A DNA stretch of 64,000 nucleotides from Variovorax sp. J2L1-78 (GCF_030317205.1 NZ_JASZYB010000004.1:372001-436000), one strand, 5' to 3'; counted from the stretch's first letter, positions 1 to 8,735 are shown. Numbers and translations are program-made. Notes: generated from the letters alone by a model not told the origin.

Positions 1-183
1 GGCCGACGCCGGTATCGTCATCCCGTTGAGTTGCGCGCAGGTCAATGCGACAGCCGGTGGCTCCTTGTCTCCGCCACCACCGCAAGCCACCGAAATCGAC
101 GCCGCAATCAGCACAGCGACGGGCCCTGCGAGACGCGTGACAGGCGACGACAAGGCGGATGAGGTTGCAATGGAACGGCTCAT
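1..183 (-). CDS. Tannase/feruloyl esterase family lipoprotein, N-terminal part
   Basis: Sixty-one codons are visible before the gene runs off the left edge. The protein starts with a hydrophobic signal segment ending in ISVACGGGG, a lipobox-like cysteine at about residue 34, so an outer-membrane or periplasmic lipoprotein is likely. The mature start, LTCAQLNGMTIPASA, matches the opening of tannase/feruloyl-esterase family alpha/beta hydrolases, where a CAxLxGMTIPAS segment is typical. An AGGAGA Shine-Dalgarno lies about six bases before the ATG at 183. Family members hydrolyse ester bonds of hydroxycinnamates or gallates. The catalytic serine region lies outside the window, so enzyme function is inferred from the N-terminus alone. 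Confidence 0.6.
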   Translation of the reverse strand, partial: MSRSIATSSALSSPVTRLAGPVAVLIAASISVACGGGGDKEPPAVALTCAQLNGMTIPASA

Positions 184-408
184 GCAAATCTCCTGGAGAC
201 GTCGTGCGACATGGGACACCAAGCGCGGCCGGCCAGTTTATGGTCGCGGCAGCAGGCGCGCATAGGGGGATGCCCGTGGGTGGGCGCGGCGAGCCAGTGC
301 AAACGGCGGCCGGTTTGCTTGACCAGCATCCGGGCCTAGCGGGCTCCCGGGCCGCATACCTCATGCGCAACAATCAGGCGCCATCCATCGACGTCCTGGA
401 GAACACTC

Positions 409-927
409 ATGCATCTGGAAGGTTCATGCCATTGCCGCAAGGTGCGATTTTCTGTCGACGCGGCCGAGCCCACCCCTTTCATGCGGTGCTACTGTTCGAT
501 CTGCCGCAAGACGGCAGGGGCAGGCGGTTACGCCATCAACCTGGGCGCCGCCACGCAGAGCATGAAGGTGACTGGCAAGCGCTATCTGGGCATTTATCAG
601 GCCCGGCTGCAGGATGACGACGGAGCGGGGACGCATGTCAGCGACGCCAGGCGCTACTTCTGTTCCCGGTGCGGGAGCGCACTCTGGGTGTGGGATCCCA
701 GGTGGCCAGAACTGGTGCACCCTCACGCGGGAGCGATCGACACCCCGCTTCCTGCTGCGCCCGAAAACGTCCACATGATGCTCGGCTCGAAAGCCTCATG
801 GGTGAAAGTGGAAGGCGATGCCGAGGACCCTCGTTTCGATGAAGGCCCCAGCATGTCGCTTGCCGAGTGGCACGATGCCCACGGTCTGCGCTCCCCCGCC
901 GATGAGGAGTCCGGGCAAAACTCATAG
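409..927 (+). CDS. GFA / CENP-V family zinc-binding protein
   Basis: A 172-residue protein with the cysteine pattern of the GFA (glutathione-dependent formaldehyde-activating enzyme-like) fold: CHC near residues 7-9, CYCSIC near 28-33, and FCSRCG in the middle. These groups bind structural and catalytic zinc. The opening HLEGSCHCRKVRFSV and the SALWVWDPRWPELVHPHAGAID stretch are family-typical. Members are annotated as aldehyde-handling or of unknown substrate, so the reaction cannot be fixed here. The ATG has a GGAG eight bases upstream. It stands alone, converging on livF. Confidence 0.8.
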   Translation: MHLEGSCHCRKVRFSVDAAEPTPFMRCYCSICRKTAGAGGYAINLGAATQSMKVTGKRYLGIYQARLQDDDGAGTHVSDARRYFCSRCGSALWVWDPRWPELVHPHAGAIDTPLPAAPENVHMMLGSKASWVKVEGDAEDPRFDEGPSMSLAEWHDAHGLRSPADEESGQNS

Positions 928-957
928 TGCACTGGCACGTTCAGTCCGGCTTCTGGT

Positions 958-973
958 CCGCTGGCGTCAGCGG
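958..973. terminator. Short hairpin between convergent genes
   Basis: CCGCTG and CAGCGG (958-963 and 968-973) form a six-base-pair stem with a four-base loop between the convergent GFA and livF genes. There is no clear T-run on either strand, so a bidirectional terminator role is only a weak inference. Confidence 0.3.
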
Positions 974-1004
974 CCCATTGTTCAGCGTCGCCAGCGCTCA
1001 GCGC

Positions 1005-1715
1005 TCAGTGCTTGCCGAGGTAAGCCTCGCGCACCGCGGGGTCGTCGAGCATGTCGCGGGCGCTGCCTGACGACGTGATCTCGCCGTTCTTGAGCACGTA
1101 GGCCCGGTCGGCCACCTTCAGGGCCTGGTTAGCCATCTGCTCGACCAGCAGGATGGTCACGCCGCTTTCCTTCAGCGACCGGATCACGCCGAAGATTTCC
1201 TTGACGATCAGCGGTGCCAGCCCGAGCGAAGGCTCGTCCAGCAGCAGCAGGCTGGGCCGTGCCATCAGCGCCCGCGCGATCGCCAGCATCTGTTGCTCGC
1301 CGCCGCTGAGCGTTCCGGCCATCTGGTGCTGGCGCTCGCGCAGGCGCGGAAACGTCGTGAATTGCTTGTCGATGTCCTGGCCGATGCCCGCATCGGACGA
1401 CGGGCGCAGGTAGGCGCCCAGCAGCAGGTTGTCCCGGACGCTCTGGTCGGCAAACACCTGCCGGCCTTCGGGGGATTGCGAGATGCCTCTTGCCACCCGG
1501 TCATGGGCGGCGCTGCGTGTGATGTCCTGCCCCTTGAATTCGATGCTGCCGGCCCGAGCCGGCTCCAGTCCGGAGATCGCCTTCATCAGCGTGCTCTTGC
1601 CCGCGCCGTTGCCGCCGATGATGGTGACAACTTCGCCGGCCTTCACGTCCAGGCTCACGCCCCGCAGGGCTTCGATGGCGCCGTAGTTCACGGCCAGGTT
1701 CTTGATGTTCAGCAT
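1005..1715 (-). CDS. livF: Branched-chain amino-acid-type ABC transporter ATPase LivF
   Basis: A 236-residue ABC ATPase. Walker A is GGNGAGKST (near residue 37), the signature is LSGGEQQ, Walker B is LLLLDEPSLGLAP, and the switch histidine region is ILLVEQMANQAL. The EPSLGLAP and EQ-N-A spacing are typical of LivF. The ATG at 1715 starts at MLNIKNLAVNYGAIEAL, the usual LivF beginning, and lies 14 bases after the stop of the LivM-LivG gene. It is the last gene of the operon. Together with the LivG half of the upstream protein it would power import of a branched-chain amino acid or a small carboxylate; mvaA at the head of the operon favours an acid such as mevalonate. Confidence 0.93.
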   Translation of the reverse strand: MLNIKNLAVNYGAIEALRGVSLDVKAGEVVTIIGGNGAGKSTLMKAISGLEPARAGSIEFKGQDITRSAAHDRVARGISQSPEGRQVFADQSVRDNLLLGAYLRPSSDAGIGQDIDKQFTTFPRLRERQHQMAGTLSGGEQQMLAIARALMARPSLLLLDEPSLGLAPLIVKEIFGVIRSLKESGVTILLVEQMANQALKVADRAYVLKNGEITSSGSARDMLDDPAVREAYLGKH

Positions 1716-1728
1716 GCTCGACTCGTGT

Positions 1729-3558
1729 TCAGGCCGGTTGGGCTCGCAAGCCCGGCGTTGCAGCGGCAGGCCCGGCGTCCTCCTCGTCGTCCACGCCCAG
1801 GTAGGCGGCGATGACGCGCGAGTTGGCCTGCACCTCGGCCGGTGCGCCTTCGGCGATGCGGGCGCCGTAGTCGAGCACCAGCACATGGTCGGACACCGCC
1901 ATGACGAGGTCCATGTGGTGCTCGATCAGCAGCACCGTCATCCCCTTGTCGCGGATGCGCCCGATCAACGCGGTCAGGTCCTGCGTCTCCTGTGGATTCA
2001 GACCCGCGGCGGGTTCGTCCAGCAGCAGCAGGCGCGGATGGGTGGCCAGTGCCCGGGCGAGTTCGAGGCGGCGCTGCAGGCCGTAGGGCAGGCTGCCGGC
2101 TTCGTCACCGGCGCGCGCCAGCAGGCCGACGAAGTCGAGCAGGCGAACCGCTTCGCAGCGCGCCTCGGCCTCTTCCCGCAGGGCGGCCGGCAGGCCCAGC
2201 AGGCTGGCCCAGAAACCGACCCGCAGGTGCGGATGGAGGCCAGCCAGCACGTTGTCCAGCACACTCATGTGCGGGAAGAGCTTGAGGTTCTGGAAGGTGC
2301 GCCCGATGCCCAGCGCACAGACCGCGCTGGCGCGGCTTTGGGTGATGTCGGCGCCGCAGAACTCGATGCGGCCCCTGTCTGCCGGGATCACGCCCGAGAG
2401 GATGTTCAGCAGCGTCGTCTTGCCCGCGCCATTGGGCCCGATCAGCGCATGCACATGGCCGGGCCGCACCTCGAAGCTCACGTCGTTGGTCGGCACCACG
2501 CCACCGTAGGCCTTGTACAGGCCGACGGCCCGCAGCATCACGCCGGCCGCATCGCGCACCGAGACGAACTTCGGTTGCCACTCCCCTCCCTGCAGCGCGG
2601 GCAGCGGCGCGGCCGCGGACAGCCGCGGCCAGAGCCTGCGCGCACCCTTGGACAGCGCACCCGCCAGACCCTGCGGCATGGCATAGAGCGCAAACAGCAG
2701 CAGCGCGCCGTAGGTGAAATGCTGCAGGTGCGGCCAGCGTGCCAGGAAGGCGTCCAGCAGCGTCAGGACGATCGCGCCCAGCACCGGGCCGTACCACGAC
2801 GGCCCGCCGAAGAGCACGATCAGCAGCAGGAAGATCGACAGGTTGAACGTGATGAAGTCCGAGTTGATGTACTGGTTCTGCTGCGCCAGCAACGCGCCGG
2901 CCAGCCCGCAGGTCACGGCGCTGATGACGAACGCCAGCACCTTCATGCGATAGACGTTGATGCCGACGCTTTCGGCGGCCACCTCGGCGGCCTGCACTGC
3001 CTGGAAGGCCCGGCCGTACTTGCCCTTGAGCAGCGTGCGCAGCAGCAGGTGTGCGGCGAAGGCGAAGGCCAGCACCAGCCAGGCCCATTCACGCGTTCCG
3101 AGCATGTGGCCGCCGACGCTCGGTGGCACCACGCCGTAGATGCCCTGCTGGCCCCCGAAGACATCCTGCCACTCGGTGACGATCTTCTCGACCACGATGC
3201 CGAAGCCGATGGTCACCATCGCCAGCGACGGCCCTTTGACGCGCAGCGACGGCAGCGCGATCAACACGCCGAAGAGGCCGGCCACCACGCCGGATGCGGC
3301 CAGCGCCAGCCACGGGTTCCAGCCGCCCTTGGTGGTGAGCAGCGCCACGGTGTAGGCGCCTGCTGCAAAGAGCCCGGCGTGGCCGAGCGACTTCTGCCCG
3401 CTCCAGCCGACCAGCACGTTGAGGCCGCAGGCGGCCAGGTAATACAGGCCTGCCGTGAAAATGATCTTCAGGTAGAACTCGTTGCTCAGCCAGGCCGGCA
3501 CCGCCACGGCCAGCACGGCGGCGGCGAGGAGGCCGAGGGTGTGGGGTTGGACCTTCAT
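1729..3558 (-). CDS. livM: Fused LivM permease - LivG ATPase
   Basis: A single 609-residue frame joins two transporter subunits. Residues about 1-320 are a LivM-type membrane permease with eight or more hydrophobic segments and the GLNVLVGWSGQKSLGHAGLF motif. After a linker near residues 320-350, residues about 355-590 are a LivG-type ATPase: GPNGAGKTT Walker A, RTFQNLKLFPHM Q-loop, LPYGLQRRLELARAL signature, LLLLDEPAAGLNP Walker B, and LLIEHHMDLVM switch. The ATG at 3558 overlaps the livH stop by four bases, indicating translational coupling. Many bacteria encode livM and livG separately; fused forms are known in Burkholderiales. The substrate is inferred only from context. Confidence 0.92.
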   Translation of the reverse strand: MKVQPHTLGLLAAAVLAVAVPAWLSNEFYLKIIFTAGLYYLAACGLNVLVGWSGQKSLGHAGLFAAGAYTVALLTTKGGWNPWLALAASGVVAGLFGVLIALPSLRVKGPSLAMVTIGFGIVVEKIVTEWQDVFGGQQGIYGVVPPSVGGHMLGTREWAWLVLAFAFAAHLLLRTLLKGKYGRAFQAVQAAEVAAESVGINVYRMKVLAFVISAVTCGLAGALLAQQNQYINSDFITFNLSIFLLLIVLFGGPSWYGPVLGAIVLTLLDAFLARWPHLQHFTYGALLLFALYAMPQGLAGALSKGARRLWPRLSAAAPLPALQGGEWQPKFVSVRDAAGVMLRAVGLYKAYGGVVPTNDVSFEVRPGHVHALIGPNGAGKTTLLNILSGVIPADRGRIEFCGADITQSRASAVCALGIGRTFQNLKLFPHMSVLDNVLAGLHPHLRVGFWASLLGLPAALREEAEARCEAVRLLDFVGLLARAGDEAGSLPYGLQRRLELARALATHPRLLLLDEPAAGLNPQETQDLTALIGRIRDKGMTVLLIEHHMDLVMAVSDHVLVLDYGARIAEGAPAEVQANSRVIAAYLGVDDEEDAGPAAATPGLRAQPA

Positions 3559-4472
3559 ACTTTCTCGAACGGTTTCTGCCCGAACAGGCCTTCGGGCTTG
3601 ATGACCAGCACCAGGATGATGAGCGCGAAGATCGTGATCTCGCGCATCTCCGCGCGCCACAACCCCACCAGCGCCTCGATGCAGCCGAGCAGGAAGCCGC
3701 CGGCGATGCACCCGCGCGGGCTCGTCAGGCCGCCGACGATGGCCGCCGAGAACGCCTTCAGTGCGATCGCCAGACCCATGAAGACCGACGCGGTCGTGAT
3801 CGGCGCGATCAGCAATCCGGCCAGGCCGGCGAGCCCTGACGAGACGACGAAGGCCAGCACCACGATGGCGGCCACGTTGATGCCCATGAGCGCCGCGGCC
3901 TGGCGGTTGGCCGCGACGGCGCGCACGGCCTTGCCGATGCGGGTGCGGCGCAGCACGTGGTCCAGCGCCAGCATGACGACCGCCGTCACCACCAGCACCA
4001 GGATTTCCTGCGGCCGGATGCCGGCCCCGCCGATGCGGATCACCGACTCGCCCAACGGCGAGGGCATGCTCATCGACCCCGGCCCCCAGATCGCCAGGGC
4101 GGTGTTCTGCAGGATGATGCCGAAGCCGATGGTGCTCATGACCCACGACATGCCGGCGGAGCCGAAGAAGGGCCGCACGGCCGTGAAGTAGAGGATGACA
4201 CCGAGCAAGCCCAGCACCGCCAGCGACACCAGCAGCGCCACGCCGTAGCGGAGGAAAGTCACGTCGGCGCTGCTGAGCACGCCGCTCTGGCTCTTGCCGG
4301 AGATGAGCAGCAGCGTGCCCACCGCCACCAGCGAGCCGGCGACGAGGAACTCGCCCTGCCCGAAATTCAACGTCTTGGTCGTGGTGTGCGTGATGCTGAA
4401 GCCCAGCGCGACGAGGGCATAGATGCCCCCGAGCGCCAGGCCGCTGAGCAGCGCCTGCAGCAGATTGATCAT
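3555..4472 (-). CDS. livH: LivH-type ABC transporter permease
   Basis: A 305-residue inner-membrane permease. It starts INLLQALLSGLALGGIYALVALGFSI and continues with LNFGQGEF, both hallmarks of LivH. About eight hydrophobic segments follow, and the RTRIGKAVRAVAANRQAAALMGIN region is the EAA-like loop that contacts the ATPase. It pairs with the LivM half of the next gene, with which it overlaps by four bases. A stable hairpin lies between it and the preceding binding-protein gene, consistent with lower expression of the membrane part than of the binding protein. Confidence 0.93.
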   Translation of the reverse strand: MINLLQALLSGLALGGIYALVALGFSITHTTTKTLNFGQGEFLVAGSLVAVGTLLLISGKSQSGVLSSADVTFLRYGVALLVSLAVLGLLGVILYFTAVRPFFGSAGMSWVMSTIGFGIILQNTALAIWGPGSMSMPSPLGESVIRIGGAGIRPQEILVLVVTAVVMLALDHVLRRTRIGKAVRAVAANRQAAALMGINVAAIVVLAFVVSSGLAGLAGLLIAPITTASVFMGLAIALKAFSAAIVGGLTSPRGCIAGGFLLGCIEALVGLWRAEMREITIFALIILVLVIKPEGLFGQKPFEKV

Positions 4473-4493
4473 CCGTGGTGTCTCCGTGGCGGA

Positions 4494-4512
4494 CCCCGCT
4501 GCGCCAGCGGGG
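4494..4512 (-). other. Intercistronic hairpin between binding-protein and livH genes
   Basis: CCCCGCTG and CAGCGGGG form a perfect eight-base-pair stem with a three-base loop in the 51-base gap. No T-run follows, so it looks more like an mRNA-stabilising or attenuating stem than a full terminator. Such stems are common after ABC binding-protein genes. Confidence 0.5.
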
Positions 4513-4523
4513 CCGCGGTTGCT

Positions 4524-5735
4524 TTACTTCTTCAGGTCGGCCGGCGTCATGGCCTTGGTGATGGCGTCGGCATACGACACCACTTTGCCGTCTTTCCAGC
4601 GTGCGAGGTTGAAGTCGGACACCGAGAGCGCGTCGTGTTCGGCCTTGCTGAACGGCTTCTTGTAGAGCTTGATGATGCCTTGCGTGTCGGGCACACCGTC
4701 ATCCAGCGTCGCAGCGACCTTGGCACCATCGGTCGTGCCGGCCTGCTTGATGGCCGCGGCCAGCAGCATCATCGAGTCGTAGGCCTGTGCAGCCGCCACG
4801 AAGGTCGGCATCTGCGGATAGCGCTCGCGCACGCGCGCAGCCAGGGCCACGGCGCGCGGGTTGCTGTCTTCGGCCGTCGAGGTCGCGAAGATGATGTGTT
4901 CCGAGAGCTTCTTGCCGGCGATGTTGAGCAGCGGCGTGCTCATGTTGCCCCAGGTGCCCAGCGTGGTCGGGAAGTAGTTGATCTTCTCCATGCTGCGCAG
5001 CAGCTGTGCGTTCGCATCGGCCAGGCCATAGACGACGACGGTGTCGGCACCGGCGTCGCGGATCTTCGCGAGCTGCGAGGTCATGTCGGTGTCCTTGGGG
5101 CCGAACTTCTCGACGGCGACCGGCTTCTGGCCGTGCATCGCGAGGACGTCGGTCAGGTCCTTCACGCCCTGCTGGCCGAAGCCGGTGGAGTCGGCGATGA
5201 AGGCGATTTTCTGGTTCTTGGTGGCCTTGACGGCGTAGGCCAGCAGCAGCGCGACCTGCTCGCGGTCCACCATCGAGATGCGGTAGATGAAGTTCTGCGG
5301 CTCACCGGCATAGCGGCGCGTGATGTCGGTCGCGGTCGCCACCGGCACGATCACCGGGATCTTCCTTTGCTGCGGCAGATGCAACCAGGCCAGCGCATTG
5401 CCCGAGTTCGCCGGACCGACAACCGCCGCGACCTTCTCGCTGTCGAGCAGTTCGGTCATGTTCTGGATCGACTTCGGCGGTGCGCCGGTGTCGTCGCGGA
5501 TCACGCCGACCAGCTTGCGGCCGAGCACGCCGCCGGCCTTGTTGATGTCCTCGATCGCCAGGTCGAAGCCGTGGCGCGCGGCAATGCCGAGCTCGGCGAC
5601 GGCGGTGCCGGACTGGTCGGCGTTGAAGCCGACCTTGATGTCCTGCGCGTGCGCTGGCGCAGCCAGCATCCAGCCCGACGTGATGGCGGCTGCCACCCAC
5701 GACAGGGCGCGGGAACGAATCCACTGTTTGAACAT
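4524..5735 (-). CDS. Periplasmic substrate-binding protein, LivK-like (Peripla_BP_6)
   Basis: A 403-residue type I periplasmic binding protein. A signal peptide ends in LAAPAHAQ (cleavage near residue 29), followed by DIKVGFNADQSG, the usual first strand of branched-chain amino acid and amide-binding proteins. The frame has two lobes, with GPANSGNALAW and FIADSTGFGQQGV at expected places. The ATG at 5735 is chosen because an AAGGAGA Shine-Dalgarno lies eight bases upstream and the signal peptide begins there; an earlier in-frame ATG lacks both. It lies 80 bases downstream of mvaA and is probably co-transcribed with it. The ligand is not evident from sequence; mevalonate or a related hydroxy acid is an inference from the operon. 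Confidence 0.9.
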   Translation of the reverse strand: MFKQWIRSRALSWVAAAITSGWMLAAPAHAQDIKVGFNADQSGTAVAELGIAARHGFDLAIEDINKAGGVLGRKLVGVIRDDTGAPPKSIQNMTELLDSEKVAAVVGPANSGNALAWLHLPQQRKIPVIVPVATATDITRRYAGEPQNFIYRISMVDREQVALLLAYAVKATKNQKIAFIADSTGFGQQGVKDLTDVLAMHGQKPVAVEKFGPKDTDMTSQLAKIRDAGADTVVVYGLADANAQLLRSMEKINYFPTTLGTWGNMSTPLLNIAGKKLSEHIIFATSTAEDSNPRAVALAARVRERYPQMPTFVAAAQAYDSMMLLAAAIKQAGTTDGAKVAATLDDGVPDTQGIIKLYKKPFSKAEHDALSVSDFNLARWKDGKVVSYADAITKAMTPADLKK

Positions 5736-5815
5736 GATGTCTGTCTCCTTGTTTGAATGATTGATGCAACGGAACGGGAACGGAAATCTCGAAGCGCCCA
5801 ACGGCCGGACGGTGG

Positions 5816-7099
5816 CTAGCCCCGGATTTCCTTGAGCAGCTGGAGCGCTCGGTCGGTGCGCACGTCCTTCTCGTCGGCCATGCGGCTGGCGATGCGGTCG
5901 ATCTCGTCACCGGTGGCGCCGGCCACCAGCGCGATGTTGCGGGCATGCAGGGCCATGTGCCCGCGCTGGATGCCTTCGGTGGCCAGCGCGCGCAGGGCGC
6001 CCATGTTCTGCGCCAGCCCCACGGCCACGGCGACCTCGCCGAGCTCCTGGGCCGAGGCGACCTTCATGATCTTGAGCGACAGCTGTGCGAGTGGATGGGT
6101 CTTGGTGGCGCCACCGACCAGGCCCACCGGCATCGGCATTTCGATCGTGCCGACGAGTGCGCCGTCACGGTCCTTTTCCCAGGTGGTGAGCGAGGTGTAG
6201 CTGCCGCTGCGGCAGGCCCAGGCGTGCGCACCGGCTTCCACCGCGCGCCAGTCGTTGCCGGTGGCGACGATGACCGGATCGATGCCGTTCATGATGCCCT
6301 TGTTGTGCGTCGCGGCACGGTAGGGATCGATCGCGGCGAAGGTGTACGCGTCGAGGATGCCGTCGATGACGTCGGCACCGGCGCGCTCCTTGGTCGTCAT
6401 CGCCTCGGGCGTGACACGCAGCCGTGCCCGCGCCAGCCGCAGGTCGGCCAGGTTGGACAGGATGCGCAGGCGCACCGTGCCACCGGTGATCTGTTCGACC
6501 AGCGGGGACACCGCTTCGGCCATCGTGTTCACGGTGTTGGCGCCCATCGCGTCGCGCACGTCGACGATCAGGTGCATCACGACCATCGGGCCACGGGCGG
6601 TGTCGGGAAAGACATGCACCTCGATGTCGCGGCAGCCGCCACCCAGGCCGATCAGTACCTTGTCGCGGCTGTTGGCCACGTCCAGAATCTCGCGGCGCTT
6701 GCGCAGCAGCGCCTGGCGCGCACCATAGGGGTCGGACATGCCCAGCACCTGCACCTGCGCACGCATCAGCGGCTCGGTGCTCGAGGTTTCGAAGCCACCG
6801 CACTCGCGGACCAGCTTGGCCATGAAGGATGCAGCCGCGACCACCGAGGGTTCCTCCACCACCATCGGCACCAGCACGTCCTTGCCGTTGATCTGGAAAT
6901 TGCCGGCCACGCCCAGCGGCAGCTCGAAGGTGCCGATGACGTTCTCGATCATGCCGTTGGCGCGGTCGAGGCTGAGCGCACCCGGATTGGCCAGCAGGGC
7001 GGCCTCGGCATCTGAAAGGCCGGCAGCCTGGACGACATGCGCCAGTCGCTCAGCAGGGCTGAGCGCCCGGAAATTGGGGAGACGGGAATCTACGGTCAT
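5816..7099 (-). CDS. mvaA: Degradative (class II) hydroxymethylglutaryl-CoA reductase
   Basis: At 427 residues it is almost the length of Pseudomonas mevalonii MvaA, the class II prototype, which oxidises mevalonate with CoA and NAD+ to HMG-CoA. Visible family motifs are ENVIGTFELPLGVAGNF, VVEEPSVVAAAS with the catalytic glutamate at residue 83, DAMGANTVNTMAE for dinucleotide binding, HNKGIMNGIDPVIVATGNDWR with the catalytic lysine and aspartate, and a C-terminal GHMALHARNIAL with the catalytic histidine. The ATG at 7099 is preceded by AGGAAA. It heads an operon with a Liv-type transporter and is divergent from a MocR regulator. No HMG-CoA lyase is in the window, so the next step must be encoded elsewhere. 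Confidence 0.93.
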   Translation of the reverse strand: MTVDSRLPNFRALSPAERLAHVVQAAGLSDAEAALLANPGALSLDRANGMIENVIGTFELPLGVAGNFQINGKDVLVPMVVEEPSVVAAASFMAKLVRECGGFETSSTEPLMRAQVQVLGMSDPYGARQALLRKRREILDVANSRDKVLIGLGGGCRDIEVHVFPDTARGPMVVMHLIVDVRDAMGANTVNTMAEAVSPLVEQITGGTVRLRILSNLADLRLARARLRVTPEAMTTKERAGADVIDGILDAYTFAAIDPYRAATHNKGIMNGIDPVIVATGNDWRAVEAGAHAWACRSGSYTSLTTWEKDRDGALVGTIEMPMPVGLVGGATKTHPLAQLSLKIMKVASAQELGEVAVAVGLAQNMGALRALATEGIQRGHMALHARNIALVAGATGDEIDRIASRMADEKDVRTDRALQLLKEIRG

Positions 7100-7203
7100 G
7101 GATTTTTTCCTGGAGTCGCGGCAGAGGCGCCAAGTCCGCTCGTCGAAACACGCGGGGGAATGACGCGGGGCAAGGTCAGTACGGTTGGGACACTGTAGGC
7201 AAT

Positions 7204-7227
7204 CTGTACCAGCAAACAAAGGTACAG
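7204..7227. promoter_or_regulatory. Inverted repeat, candidate MocR operator
   Basis: CTGTACC at 7204-7210 and GGTACAG at 7221-7227 form a perfect seven-base dyad with a ten-base spacer. It lies in the divergent gap between mvaA and the mocR-like gene, where a local regulator would be expected to bind. Function is inferred from position and symmetry only. Confidence 0.5.
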
Positions 7228-7325
7228 TTTGCCGGGACAGCGGCCACGGCCGGGCAGGACAGCCGCAGACTGCGATAGTCGTTGCGCCGCTTCTCACCCG
7301 TCTTCCAGCGCGCCGCCCCGACCCC

Positions 7326-8735
7326 ATGCCGCACACACCCGCCCCGTCGAAACCCACCACCATCGCCGCCACGCTGGCCGCGTCGCTGCAACGGCAGATC
7401 GCCGACGGCGCCTTCCGTCCCGGTGACAAACTGCCGTCGCTGCGCGAACTGGCCGAGCTGCACGGCTATGCGAAGAACACCGTGGTGGCCGCGTTCGAGC
7501 TGCTGGTGTCGCGCGGTGTCGTCGAGCCGCGCCGCGGTTCGGGCTACTACGTGCTGGCCGCGGCCGAAAGCGCGCCGAAGGAAGAAGAAGCGGGTTCGCT
7601 CGGCCGCGCGATGGACGTCGTCTGGCTGATGCGGGAGCAGCTCAAGTGGGAGGCTGACCAGCTCAGCGTCGGCGATGGTTTTCCGCCGGTCGAGTGGCTG
7701 TCGGGTGCGCGCCTGGACAAGTACCACCACAAGGTCGTGCGGACCGGACTGGGCGCGCTCTTTCGCTACGGCAGCCGCTTCGGCTACGAGCCGCTGCGCC
7801 ACCACCTCGTTCGCAAGCTGGCGGACCTCGGCATCGGCGCGGAGCCACGGCAGATCGTGCTGACGCATGGCGCCAACGAGGCAATGGACATCGTGATCCG
7901 CTACTTCGTGCCGCCGGGCGGCACGGTGCTCACCGACGACCCCGGGTACTACCCGCTCTTCGGCAAGCTCAAGCTGGCCAGCGCCCGCATCATCGGCGTG
8001 CCGCGGCTGGCCGACGGGCCGGACCTCGACGCACTGGAGCAGTTGCTCATCACGCACCGGCCGCGGCTCTTCTTCACCCAGTCGGTGGCGCACAACCCGA
8101 CCGGCTCGGACATCAGCGCCGCCAAGGCTTTTCGCGTGCTGCAGCTGGCCGAGAAATACGACCTGCTGCTGGTGGAAAACGACCCGCTCGCCGATTTCAA
8201 ACCGATGTCGATGCCGCGGCTGTCGGCACTGGACCAGCTCGATCGCACCATCTACATCGGCAGCTTCTCGAAGTCGTTCTCGGCCGCGTTGCGGGTGGGG
8301 TTCATCGCCTGCGGTGCGGACCTGGCCAGCGATCTTGCCGACCTGAAGGCGCTGATCCACGTCAGCAGTTCGGAATACTGCGAGCGCACGGTCGACGTCA
8401 TCCTCAGCGAAGGGCACTACCAGCGCCACATCGCGCGCCTGCGTGAACGCATCACCGAAGCGACGGCGAAGGCGGTGCGCATCTTCGAAGGCGTGGGTGG
8501 CGAGATCTTCGCCAAACCGCCGCAGACGCTCTACCTTTGGGCGGCCCTCCCCGGCGTGCCGGATTCGCTGAAGCTGGCGGAGGAAATGCTCAGCCAGAAG
8601 ATCGTCTCCGCACCAGGCCGGGTGTTCTCCGTGGATGCCTCGCAGCGTTCGAGGTGGTCGCGCTTCAACGTCGGAGCGGTGGGTGATCCGCGCTTTGCGA
8701 AATCATTGAAGACGGTGTTGAAGCGGATGAGATGA
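7326..8735 (+). CDS. MocR-type regulator: GntR winged helix plus aminotransferase domain
   Basis: A 469-residue regulator of the MocR (PdxR-like) group. Residues about 12-75 are a GntR winged helix (IADGAFRPGDKLPSLRELAELHGYAKNTVVAAFELL, then GVVEPRRGSGYYV). Residues about 110-460 are a fold-type I aminotransferase domain with the PLP-binding lysine in GSFSKSFSAALRVGF and the aspartate-like VENDPLADF segment. MocR proteins bind PLP or aldimines and control nearby metabolic genes. It is divergent from mvaA and probably controls that operon through the dyad at 7204-7227. The ATG at 7326 has no good Shine-Dalgarno; the start is chosen by domain length. The inducer is unknown. Confidence 0.88.
   Translation: MPHTPAPSKPTTIAATLAASLQRQIADGAFRPGDKLPSLRELAELHGYAKNTVVAAFELLVSRGVVEPRRGSGYYVLAAAESAPKEEEAGSLGRAMDVVWLMREQLKWEADQLSVGDGFPPVEWLSGARLDKYHHKVVRTGLGALFRYGSRFGYEPLRHHLVRKLADLGIGAEPRQIVLTHGANEAMDIVIRYFVPPGGTVLTDDPGYYPLFGKLKLASARIIGVPRLADGPDLDALEQLLITHRPRLFFTQSVAHNPTGSDISAAKAFRVLQLAEKYDLLLVENDPLADFKPMSMPRLSALDQLDRTIYIGSFSKSFSAALRVGFIACGADLASDLADLKALIHVSSSEYCERTVDVILSEGHYQRHIARLRERITEATAKAVRIFEGVGGEIFAKPPQTLYLWAALPGVPDSLKLAEEMLSQKIVSAPGRVFSVDASQRSRWSRFNVGAVGDPRFAKSLKTVLKRMR

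Noticed and set aside
184..408. A small protein gene in the gap before the GFA-family gene
   Set aside because: The open frames there are short, cross into the GFA gene out of frame, and have no Shine-Dalgarno or motif.
1702..4191. An 829-codon plus-strand frame opposite livMG and livH
   Set aside because: The opposite strand carries complete Liv motifs; this frame has only Gln/Arg/His-rich filler.
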